Of a stretch of DNA of 64,000 nucleotides, positions 32,561-42,164 are shown in pieces; position 1 is the first letter of the stretch, and every line of letters starts with the position of its first letter. The translations under genes and the position numbers were made by a program. The stretch is from assembly GCA_040772005.1 (NCBI GenBank), contig JAXGYZ010000002.1, positions 868,001 to 932,000 of the forward strand. Reading direction: 5' to 3'. This DNA comes from MWBF01 sp040772005 (GTDB lineage: Bacteria > Chloroflexota > Anaerolineae > CG2-30-64-16). Under the pieces are notes generated by a model. That model ran no database searches and had not been told where the DNA came from. It saw nothing but the letters and a program-made list of their open reading frames with translations.

Positions 32561-33203
32561 GCGATTGCGTGAGCCGGTCAACGGCCTGACGCACGGCGTC
32601 GCGGCGCTGGCAGCCGTGGCCGGGCTGGGCCTGCTGATCTGGTTGGCGCGGGACGGCAACCCGCTGATCCTGGCCGCGCTGGCGGTCTACGGCGTCACGT
32701 TGGTCCTGATGTTCGCCGCCAGCGCCGGCTATCACATGGTCGACGCGCGGCCCGCGGTCATGCTGTTCCTGCGCAAGCTCGACCATTCGGCCATCTACCT
32801 GCTGATTGCAGGGACCTACACCCCGGTCTGCCTGCATTATTTCGACGGGTTCTGGCGTTGGGGTATGGTCGCCGTGATCTGGTCGCTGGCCGTCGTCGGG
32901 GTCGCGGTCAAGCTGTTCGTGATTCGTGCGCCGCGCTGGCTGACGGCCGGCGTGTATCTGTTCATGGGCTGGCTCTCGGTCATTGCGGCGCGGGAGATCG
33001 TTACCTCGCTCCCGCCGGCCGCGCTGGTCTGGCTGTTGCTCGGCGGGTTGTTCTTCACCGCCGGCGCAGTCATCTACATCCTCAAGAAGCCGAACCCGTG
33101 GCCGGGCGTCTTCGGGTTCCACGAGGTATGGCATGTCTTTGTCATCCTGGGCGCGTTCAGCCACTTTGTCATGATAGCGGGCTGGGTCGCACCGGTCGCC
33201 TGA
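32553..33203 (+). CDS. Hemolysin III (HlyIII/PAQR-like) membrane protein
   Basis: A 216-residue seven-helix protein with the family's metal-site motifs: 'GLTHGVAAL', 'SAGYHMVDAR', 'LDHSAIYLLIAGTYTPV' and 'FHEVWHVFVILGAFSHF' (HxxxH). ATG 32553 follows GGAGG and overlaps the FAD gene's end. Family members are related to adiponectin-receptor-type hydrolases; true haemolysis is rarely shown. Confidence 0.88.
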   Translation: MLKRLREPVNGLTHGVAALAAVAGLGLLIWLARDGNPLILAALAVYGVTLVLMFAASAGYHMVDARPAVMLFLRKLDHSAIYLLIAGTYTPVCLHYFDGFWRWGMVAVIWSLAVVGVAVKLFVIRAPRWLTAGVYLFMGWLSVIAAREIVTSLPPAALVWLLLGGLFFTAGAVIYILKKPNPWPGVFGFHEVWHVFVILGAFSHFVMIAGWVAPVA

Positions 33204-33217
33204 CCGCCCGCTGAATG

Positions 33218-33250
33218 CTTCTTTGCGCTCTTTGCGTCTCTGCGTGAGCC
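33218..33250. repeat. ACGCAAAG repeat, half copy F
   Basis: Right arm only (CTTTGCGTCTCTGCGTGAG preceded by CTTTGCGCT), between the HlyIII and ACT-domain genes. Confidence 0.6.
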
Positions 33251-33265
33251 TAACGTGAGCTATCG

Positions 33266-33682
33266 ATGTCGCACGGTGAAACGGTCCTGGCCGAACTGCT
33301 GCGCTCCATGGAGCCGGTGCTCAACCCCGGCGTGTATGTCTACGCGTTCGTTCCGCCGGCGACCGATCTGACCGGCATCTCCTGCCTGGCGACCTTCCGC
33401 GAGGCCGAGGGGCTGACCGTCATCCTGGAGGAAGCCGAGGCGCAGCGGCTCGGTTGGCCCGTCCTGTTCCGCGCCGTGTGGCTCACGCTGACCGTCCACT
33501 CGGACCTGCACGCCGTGGGCCTGACCGCAGCGTTTGCGGCCGCGCTGGCTGAGGCAGGCATCAGTTGCAATGTCGTGGCAGCTGCATACCACGACCACAT
33601 CTTCGTGCCGGTCGAGTCCGGCCCCGCGGCGCTGGCGGCATTGCAGGCGCTGCAACAGGCCGCGGTCGCATCCAGAGCATGA
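33266..33682 (+). CDS. ACT-domain (DUF2241/COG3602) protein
   Basis: A 138-residue protein of the small stand-alone ACT type: 'LNPGVYVYAFVPPATD', 'LGWPVLFRAVWLTLTVHSDLHAVGLTAAFAAALAEAGISCNVVAAAYHDHIFVP'. ACT domains bind amino acids or other small ligands. Here it has no enzyme partner, so a ligand-sensing role is only inferred. No strong ribosome site precedes ATG 33266. Confidence 0.8.
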   Translation: MSHGETVLAELLRSMEPVLNPGVYVYAFVPPATDLTGISCLATFREAEGLTVILEEAEAQRLGWPVLFRAVWLTLTVHSDLHAVGLTAAFAAALAEAGISCNVVAAAYHDHIFVPVESGPAALAALQALQQAAVASRA

Positions 33683-33715
33683 AGCTCCAGCGGGACATTG
33701 GAGTCGCATCCTTCG

Positions 33716-33765
33716 ACTGGCGGCGCTTTGTCGTCCACGTTGAGCCGTTCACCCGCTCAGGATGC
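33716..33765. repeat. Single unit of the GCATCCTTCGACT repeat
   Basis: GCATCCTTCGACTGG at the left and CCGCTCAGGATGC at the right match the outer and inner ends of the left half of the P450 element, with a related centre (GAGCCGTTCAC versus GAGCCGTCCAC). It is 50 bp and lies between genes. Confidence 0.75.
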
Positions 33766-33792
33766 ATGTAAGCTTTTGTGAGAGCAGCCATC

Positions 33793-34713
33793 ATGCCAAA
33801 GATACACCTCGACACGGACCTCGGCGGCGACATCGATGACCTGTGCGCGCTGGCGCTGGTGCTCCGCTGGCCCGGCGCAGATCTCGTGGCCGTCACGACG
33901 AACACCGAGAACGACGGCCGCCGCGCAGGCTACACCCGCTACGCGCTGCGGCTGGCCGGGCGCGCGGATGTGCCGGTGGCCGCGGGCGCGGAGGTCGCGC
34001 TCGGCTGCTACCGGGGGATGCCGGGGCTGCCCGATGAGGCCGCGTACTGGCCGGAGCCGGTTGCACCTGCGCCGGGGCCGCTCGACGACGCGCTGGCCCT
34101 GCTCGAACGCAGCATCGAGCAGGGCGCGTTGATCGTGGGCATCGGCGCGTACACGAACCTTGCGCTGCTGGAACGCCGCTCACCCGGCATCCTGCGCCGC
34201 GCACACCTCTATCTGATGGGCGGGTACGTCTACCCGGTGCGGCCCGGCTACCCGCCGTGGGGCAACGACATGGACTGGAATATCCAGGCCGATGTCAACT
34301 CCGCCAAGACCGTCATCGAGAACTCGCAGCCGACCCTGATTCCGCTGTCCATGACGGTCGAAACTGCGCTCAGGCGTGCGCACCTGCCCGCGCTTCGGCG
34401 GGCCGGGCCGCTGGCCCAGCTCATCGCGCGGCAGGCGGAGGCGTTTGCGGTCGAGTATGACAACGAGACGGTCTACGGCCGGACGTGCCCCGGTCTGCCC
34501 GACGACATCATCAACTGGCAGCATGATCCGCTCGCGTGCGCGATTGCGCTCGGCTGGCGGGAGGGTGTGGAGATCAGCGAGGTCCCGCTGCGGCTGGATA
34601 TTGAGGATGGCTGGCTGTACGAGCGGGTGGACCCGGCCGGGCAGCCGGTCCGGGTTGTTACCGGCGTGGACGGCGCCCGATTCAGCGATCTGTGGGTGGA
34701 AATGGTGACATAA
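33793..34713 (+). CDS. Inosine/uridine-preferring nucleoside hydrolase
   Basis: Hydrolyses N-glycosidic bonds of nucleosides to base and ribose in salvage. The 306-residue protein opens with the calcium-binding signature 'DTDLGGDIDDLCALAL', has 'GIGAYTNLALL', 'YLMGGYVYPVRPG', 'DWNIQADVNSAKTVI' and a late 'QHDPLACAIALGW' Asp. Full length. ATG 33793 is chosen over an earlier frame start at 33778. Base preference cannot be read from the sequence. Confidence 0.88.
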   Translation: MPKIHLDTDLGGDIDDLCALALVLRWPGADLVAVTTNTENDGRRAGYTRYALRLAGRADVPVAAGAEVALGCYRGMPGLPDEAAYWPEPVAPAPGPLDDALALLERSIEQGALIVGIGAYTNLALLERRSPGILRRAHLYLMGGYVYPVRPGYPPWGNDMDWNIQADVNSAKTVIENSQPTLIPLSMTVETALRRAHLPALRRAGPLAQLIARQAEAFAVEYDNETVYGRTCPGLPDDIINWQHDPLACAIALGWREGVEISEVPLRLDIEDGWLYERVDPAGQPVRVVTGVDGARFSDLWVEMVT

Positions 34714-34737
34714 CCACGACAATCTAGGAGGCGATAG

Positions 34738-35382
34738 ATGACAGGGGTGAACCTTGTCCTCGGTGCTGGTCACATTGACCGCTTGATTCCGAACGCCGAT
34801 GAGCTTCTACGTCAATATCGTTACGATACGGGCTGCTACTATCTCGACTACGTGCCCACTACACCCAAAGGGCGTATAGTCCCAGAAGATCTGGCCGTGA
34901 CCCTGCTCGTCAATTCAAGGGCCAGTTGGCGCGCGTTTCACAGCCTTCAACTATATGCGGATACAATACCGTTGGCCGAGCTTCCAGCAAAGTCCTTGCA
35001 GCAGATTTCGCAGACCGAGCGCACCCAAGTTGCGTCGGTGATTGCGCAGATGGCGGCCTTACCGGGATTTGCTGCATCCGTCGCTACCAAGGTGTTACAC
35101 AAAAAACGTCCTGACCTGATCCCGGTTCTTGATAACCAGGCGATTTTTGGGGCTTACATGAATCGGCATTGGCCGGAGTCATTGGCCCGTACTGAGTCGG
35201 TCAAGAGCAAAGAATGGATACTCGGCGCGTTGGACTGGATTGTGTATGATATTACGCGCCAGGAGAATTGTGATGTCTGGCCCCTACTCCATGCGATCGA
35301 GCCGACGCGCACAGTGATTCAGTTGTTCGATAGTGTGTGGTGGATGTACTTTCGCCAGTGTCAGCCGGTAAATCGCACATGA
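34738..35382 (+). CDS. DUF6308-like protein (unknown function)
   Basis: A 214-residue soluble protein. 'VATKVLHKKRPDLIPVLDNQAIFGAYM' resembles the DUF6308 core ('..KVLHRKRP.L.P..D'); the assignment is by memory and tentative. AGGAGG precedes ATG 34738. G+C is clearly lower than in the nucleoside hydrolase and codon use differs, so recent transfer is likely. No partner gene is evident. Confidence 0.6.
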   Translation: MTGVNLVLGAGHIDRLIPNADELLRQYRYDTGCYYLDYVPTTPKGRIVPEDLAVTLLVNSRASWRAFHSLQLYADTIPLAELPAKSLQQISQTERTQVASVIAQMAALPGFAASVATKVLHKKRPDLIPVLDNQAIFGAYMNRHWPESLARTESVKSKEWILGALDWIVYDITRQENCDVWPLLHAIEPTRTVIQLFDSVWWMYFRQCQPVNRT

Positions 35383-35416
35383 CCCATCCGTCCAGTTGTT
35401 GCTATCAGTTGCGACA

Positions 35417-36136
35417 TCAGTCCTGATTTGCCATCATTACTGAGATTTGTGAGCCATCTGCCAGGAACGCTGAGTGGGGCCGCGCGCTCAACACCGCTCT
35501 CCACCGGGGTCCATACAGCACACCCGCATCGCCATCGAAGCCCCCATCCTCCACCCGGCGGGCCTGCCAGACCGGGTGGACCACCTGGTACTCGGATGTC
35601 CGGCCGGAACTGCGTTTGGTGTAGCCCCAATAATGCTCGGTGATGAAGGCAATCGCGGGGTCATCGGTCGCCAGGGCCGGCGCGCCGGCCGGCTGACCGT
35701 ACATCGTGTGCCACGCGCGGTTCACCCGCACACCGTATGCCACGCGCGGCGGCATCGCATCGAGCGCCAGCTCATGGCGCATCGGAACTGCGCTGTACGG
35801 TTCCTCGTAGAGGGTGCGCGCAACGAAGGCGATGGCGGCGCGGGGAACGAACTCGCGGATGAAACAGACGCCGCGGCGCACCTCACCGTCCGGCATGTGG
35901 CGCACCACATAGAAGCGCAGGTTGAGCTCGTCGAAATCGCGGTGGAAAGGGACCGGCAGCCATCCCAGCACGCGTGTGTTGAGGAAGCGGAACCCCACCA
36001 GGCTGACGAGTGCGCGGCCCTCATACTGGTCGAGCTCGACGCCGGCTGGCAGATAGGGCGTCAGCAGATCGCGCGGGACTTCGTAATTCAGCATCAGCAG
36101 GTGCCGCCACTCGGCGGTCAGGAAGGTTCGAGGCAT
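35417..36136 (-). CDS. DUF2071 (YqjF-type) protein
   Basis: A 239-residue acetoacetate-decarboxylase-like fold of the DUF2071 type: 'LTAEWRHLLMLNYEVPRDLLTPYLPAGVELD', 'VSLVGFRFLNTRVLGWLPVPFHRDFDELNLRFYV', 'RRGVCFIREFVPRAAIAFVARTLYEEPY'. ATG 36136 follows GGAAGGAAA; an in-frame start at 36187 lies inside the toxin-antitoxin promoter. Function unknown. Confidence 0.85.
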   Translation of the reverse strand: MPRTFLTAEWRHLLMLNYEVPRDLLTPYLPAGVELDQYEGRALVSLVGFRFLNTRVLGWLPVPFHRDFDELNLRFYVVRHMPDGEVRRGVCFIREFVPRAAIAFVARTLYEEPYSAVPMRHELALDAMPPRVAYGVRVNRAWHTMYGQPAGAPALATDDPAIAFITEHYWGYTKRSSGRTSEYQVVHPVWQARRVEDGGFDGDAGVLYGPRWRAVLSARPHSAFLADGSQISVMMANQD

Positions 36137-36151
36137 GATGTTTCCTTCCGC

Positions 36152-36180
36152 TTGACCGAAAGATTGTTCTCTGGTACTAT
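36152..36180 (+). promoter_or_regulatory. Promoter of the Phd-RelE pair
   Basis: TTGACC (36152-36157) and TACTAT (36175-36180) are exactly 17 bases apart, 36 bases before the antitoxin start. Confidence 0.7.
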
Positions 36181-36185
36181 AACAC

Positions 36186-36201
36186 ATACTGACTTCAGTA
36201 T
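36186..36201. promoter_or_regulatory. Palindromic operator candidate for toxin-antitoxin autoregulation
   Basis: ATACTGA-CT-TCAGTAT is a perfect palindrome with 7-bp arms starting 5 bases after the -10 box, covering the expected transcription start. Phd/YefM antitoxins bind such palindromes in their own promoters. Confidence 0.65.
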
Positions 36202-36216
36202 CAAAAGAGGTGCCAA

Positions 36217-36489
36217 ATGTATACGATTCCGGCCCAGGAAATCAAGCGGCGGGGCATTGCTGCCGTCGATGACATGGTGAGCAAAGGGGACGTTCACATC
36301 ATCCGCAATAACCGGCCCCAGTATGTAGTGTTGTCTCAGGAGCGGTATCAGGAACTGCTCGACGCGCAGGAGGAGGCCTACGAAGCGCGTGTGCTCGCAT
36401 CTCTGGAAGACTACAAGGCCGGGCGCGTACGGCAATTTGCATCTGCGGAGGAACTGCTGCGAGCCTTGGATGAAGAGGATAGCGAGTAG
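36217..36489 (+). CDS. Phd/YefM-family antitoxin
   Basis: A 90-residue antitoxin. The N-terminal Phd fold 'YTIPAQEIKRRGIAAVDDMVSKGDVHIIRNNRPQYVVLSQERYQEL' binds DNA; the C-terminal acidic helix ('EELLRALDEEDSE') would wrap the toxin. AGAGGTG lies before ATG 36217. The stop codon overlaps the toxin's GTG by one base. The palindrome at 36186 is the likely binding site. Confidence 0.85.
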   Translation: MYTIPAQEIKRRGIAAVDDMVSKGDVHIIRNNRPQYVVLSQERYQELLDAQEEAYEARVLASLEDYKAGRVRQFASAEELLRALDEEDSE

Positions 36490-36764
36490 TGTTCACAATT
36501 GTAACGACTGAATACTTCTTGCGTCGCTCGCGCAAGTTTTTGAAGAAACATCCAGATCTACGACGACGCTATGCAGAGATCATCGATGACCTCAAGGAAG
36601 ATCCTTTTGCGCCACACCTGGCTTATCACCTGTTGAGTGGAAAGCTGAAGGGGAGTCAAGCCGTCCGCATCACCGAGAGCTATCGAATCACCCTGACCGT
36701 CATTATCGCTGAACAGCAGATCATCCTGCTAGACATCGGCAGCCACGACGAAGTGTACCGATAA
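36489..36764 (+). CDS. RelE/YafQ-family toxin
   Basis: A 91-residue RelE-type ribosome-dependent mRNA interferase: basic N-terminus 'RRSRKFLKKHPDLRRRYAEIIDDLKEDPF', then 'YHLLSGKLKGSQAVRITESYRITLTVI..QQIILLDIGSHDEVY'. Start GTG 36489 overlaps the antitoxin stop. The C-terminal His-x-x-x-Tyr pattern agrees with active YafQ/YoeB-like toxins. Lower G+C than flanking genes. Confidence 0.85.
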   Translation: MFTIVTTEYFLRRSRKFLKKHPDLRRRYAEIIDDLKEDPFAPHLAYHLLSGKLKGSQAVRITESYRITLTVIIAEQQIILLDIGSHDEVYR

Positions 36765-36783
36765 GCAGTGTACTACATAACAG

Positions 36784-36815
36784 ACAGGCCAGGCTCGCAT
36801 GCGAGCCTGGCCTGT
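36784..36815. terminator. Bidirectional hairpin between toxin and PPDK genes
   Basis: A perfect 32-bp palindrome, ACAGGCCAGGCTCGC with its complement, lies between convergent genes (20 bp after the toxin stop and 33 bp after the PPDK stop). U-rich sequence on either side is weak. Confidence 0.7.
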
Positions 36816-36848
36816 TGTCTATCTGTCTGACACTATCCGGTCAGAGTT

Positions 36849-39593
<2,745 letters not shown>

Positions 39594-39717
39594 GTGAAAG
39601 CAGCCTCCTGAAAGTAGGGCCCGCGTATAGCAGGACGCGAGCACTTGCATTTACAACCAGTGGGAATTCGCGCTAAATCGTCCGGTGGTTGGGTTGCTCC
39701 GGACGGCACAGGGCACT

Positions 39718-39746
39718 ATTATATGATGAGCTGCCCCTTTGTGCAA
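39718..39746 (-). promoter_or_regulatory. Strong promoter of ppdK
   Basis: TTGCAC and a perfect TATAAT are 17 bases apart on the minus strand. The leader of about 118 bases contains a CGTCCGG / CCGGACG hairpin (39680-39706 region) near its 5' end. Confidence 0.75.
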
Positions 39747-39840
39747 AAAGCAGCGTGGCTTTCATCCGGCAGGCGCGGAATTTCGGAGATGGACGGGCGT
39801 CCATCTGACCGGCCGGCGGGGGGAGCGAATCAGCGGCGGG

Positions 39841-40137
39841 TCAGTCCTTCCAGCGGTCCTCGTCTTCTTCGTCTTCGCCTTCCTCTTCGTTCTCTTCGTC
39901 CAGTTCCTCCCAGCCATCCTCACCCAACTCGTCCAGTTCCAGTTCCTCGTCTTCTTCATCTTCCCAGTTGAGGTCTTCGACGTGCGCGGGCATGTCCAGG
40001 TCATCCGCGGCCTCTTCCGGGATTTCCTCATAGGTCGCGCAGTAACCCTCGCGGTCGATGCGGATTTCCTCTGCGCCACAGAGGCCATTGTCCCAGTTGA
40101 CACAGTCCGCGAGCTTGCAGAAGACTTTTACGCTCAT
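39841..40137 (-). CDS. Small Cys-motif (DUF1540-like) protein with long acidic tail
   Basis: 98 residues. The N-terminal third has four spaced cysteines ('FCKLADCVNWDNGLC' and 'GYC', at 7, 12, 20 and 33), close to the DUF1540 metal-site pattern. From residue 38 on it is almost only Glu/Asp ('EDEEDEELELDELGEDG'). GGAGGG precedes ATG 40137. Probably a small cytosolic metal-binding protein; the acidic tail may bind cations or basic partners. No neighbour clarifies its role. Confidence 0.65.
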   Translation of the reverse strand: MSVKVFCKLADCVNWDNGLCGAEEIRIDREGYCATYEEIPEEAADDLDMPAHVEDLNWEDEEDEELELDELGEDGWEELDEENEEEGEDEEDEDRWKD

Positions 40138-40340
40138 GGCTCCCTCCTCGCCTTTGCTGCCCTGGGCCCGATGGTCACACTGCGGCGTGACCGCATGAAC
40201 AGCCCGTGCGGGCGGGAGAATGCCACAAGATGCTAAAGTGCGCAAATTTGCAAATGGCGGGTAAGGACTCAGGCGCGTGCCGTATCTTTCCCGAAGCCAG
40301 ACCGGGCCTGTCGAGTGGTCTGCTTGTTCCGTAGTCGAAC

Positions 40341-41231
40341 TCAGATGTTGATGTGCGTGGTCTTCTCGATGGCCCGCAGCGCCAGCAAAACCGCCGCGGA
40401 AATCAGGATTAATATCAGCGAGATGCTTAGCGCAACGCCCAGGTTGGTCTCGAAGCCGTTGAAGATAACCAGCGGCATGGTCTGGGTGTAGCCTTGCAGG
40501 TTGCCCGCAAAGATGATGGTTGCGCCGAATTCGCCGAAAGCGCGGGCCCAGCACATGATCAACCCGTTCAACATCGACCGGCCGGCGAGCGGCACCATGA
40601 TGAGCCGGAAGATTTCCGCTTCGGTTGCCCCATCCGTATAGGCGGCCTCGATCATGTCGGGCCGGACTGCCGCAAAACCAAGCCTGGCCGCCCGGATGTA
40701 GAGCGGCGCGGAGACGAACGCCTGGGCAAAGACCACGGCCGCAGTCGTGAAGGGCAGGTGGATGCCCAGTTGGTGCAGGGGGCCGCCCAGCAGACCGTTG
40801 CGCCCAAACGCCAGGAGCAGCCCGATGCCTGCCACCATCGGCGGCAGGACAATCGGGAGGTCGATGATTGCCTCGACAACGGCTTTGTGCCGGAACGACC
40901 AGCGCGCCAGGACATACGCCAGGGGCGTGCCAAGCAGCAGGGTCGACAGCATACTGACGGCGCTGGTCTGGATGCTCAATCGCGCGGCGGCAATGACCGA
41001 GGGGTCCGCCAGGTAGCCTGCGATGCCCGCAGTGACGCCGTGCCAGAGCAGCACGGTCAGGGGGAGCGCCAGCACAAGTCCGGCCAGGGCCGCGGGCACG
41101 AAGAAGCCGGCCAACGGCCCGATCCGGTGAACCTTCTGGTGGTATGCCGCATCGCTGACGCGCGGCGCGACCCTCGGGCTCTGGGATAACCTTCCCGTTA
41201 TCGTCGCCATAGGCACTGCATCTCGTATCAT
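40341..41231 (-). CDS. modB: Molybdate/tungstate ABC transporter permease
   Basis: A 296-residue permease with an N-terminal tail and about six membrane helices. The EAA loop is 'MIEAAYTDGATEAEIFRLIMVPLAGRSML'. 'IDLPIVLPPMVAGIGLLLAFG' and 'CWARAFGEFGATIIFAGN' are typical of ModB/WtpB. I start at ATG 41231, 8 bases after GGGAG; GTG 41240 is possible. It follows modA on the same strand. The ATPase gene (modC) is absent nearby, so an ATPase encoded elsewhere must serve. Confidence 0.88.
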   Translation of the reverse strand: MIRDAVPMATITGRLSQSPRVAPRVSDAAYHQKVHRIGPLAGFFVPAALAGLVLALPLTVLLWHGVTAGIAGYLADPSVIAAARLSIQTSAVSMLSTLLLGTPLAYVLARWSFRHKAVVEAIIDLPIVLPPMVAGIGLLLAFGRNGLLGGPLHQLGIHLPFTTAAVVFAQAFVSAPLYIRAARLGFAAVRPDMIEAAYTDGATEAEIFRLIMVPLAGRSMLNGLIMCWARAFGEFGATIIFAGNLQGYTQTMPLVIFNGFETNLGVALSISLILILISAAVLLALRAIEKTTHINI

Positions 41232-41268
41232 TGCCAGCACTCCCCTGCGCTACGTGGCGCGTGACGTT

Positions 41269-42093
41269 TTACGATTTCCCCGGCAGGAAGCCCCACTTGT
41301 TTAGAATCGCCTGGCCTTCGGCTGATGTCACGAACGCGACGAAGGCTGCCGCGCCATCACCGTGTGGCGCCTCCGCCAACGGGGCGATGTTCAGTTGAGA
41401 GATGACGTTCATATCAGGCGGAATCTCGAGCGTCCTGAGCTTGGGCGCCGCGACCGCATCGGTGACAAACACGACGCCGGCATCAGCTTCACCCAACTGG
41501 AGCTTGGCGACGATGGGCTTGACACCGGCCTCATTGGAAACCACATTCGCTAGAACCTTATCTTTGAATCCCGCGCCGAATTGCTGTTCCATCTTGTCCA
41601 GGCTCGTCAGGGTCACTTTGCCGATGGGCGTATCTGAGACGGCCACCAACAAGCGGACCCCTTCCGTCGCCAGGTCCGCCAGTTGTTGGATGTCAGCCGG
41701 GTTTTCCGGCGGCAGGACGACGATGAGCTGGTTCAGGGCGAAGATGTGCGCGGCGCCGGCGTCGACGCTGCCGTCGGTGATGGCATCGGCCATGTCTCGC
41801 TGGCTGGCGGTGATGAAGACGTCACCGACTGCGCCCTGGGTGAGCTGCAGCCGCTGCGTGGGCGAGTGGCCGATTTCGATGGCGAGCTTGACCCCTGGAT
41901 TGGCTGTCTCGAAGGCCGCGGCCAGCTCTTTGACTGCATCGGTCATGCTGGAAGGCGCAAACACCTTCAGCGTGACTTGATCCGGCGCTGCGGTTGCTAT
42001 GTTCGATACCGTTACGGGTGGAAGGCTGCTGCAACCTGTCACGAAAATCAGGATCAGCAGCACCGCGACTGAGAGGGACTGGCAGTTCTTCAT
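41269..42093 (-). CDS. modA: Molybdate-binding lipoprotein ModA
   Basis: A 274-residue solute-binding lipoprotein: signal peptide with lipobox 'FVTGCSS' (Cys about 20), then 'VTLKVFAPSSMTDAVKELAAAFE', 'SPTQRLQLTQGAVGDVFITASQRDM' and 'EADAGVVFVTDAVA', all standard ModA strands. The expected Ser/Ser oxyanion contacts are 'APSS' and 'SPTQ'. AGGAGG precedes ATG 42093. Supplies molybdate to the permease encoded downstream, for molybdopterin enzymes. Confidence 0.9.
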   Translation of the reverse strand: MKNCQSLSVAVLLILIFVTGCSSLPPVTVSNIATAAPDQVTLKVFAPSSMTDAVKELAAAFETANPGVKLAIEIGHSPTQRLQLTQGAVGDVFITASQRDMADAITDGSVDAGAAHIFALNQLIVVLPPENPADIQQLADLATEGVRLLVAVSDTPIGKVTLTSLDKMEQQFGAGFKDKVLANVVSNEAGVKPIVAKLQLGEADAGVVFVTDAVAAPKLRTLEIPPDMNVISQLNIAPLAEAPHGDGAAAFVAFVTSAEGQAILNKWGFLPGKS

Positions 42094-42164
42094 CCGATGA
42101 CCTCCTGTATCCAATGCAAATATGGACCCAACAGACGACGACACCGATTTCGCTTGCCTGTGAC

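Noticed and set aside
21199..33250. Repeated ACGCAAAG motifs as a possible CRISPR array.
   Set aside because: Copies are far apart, palindromic over 60-80 bp, separated by genes, and there are no regular spacers or cas genes.
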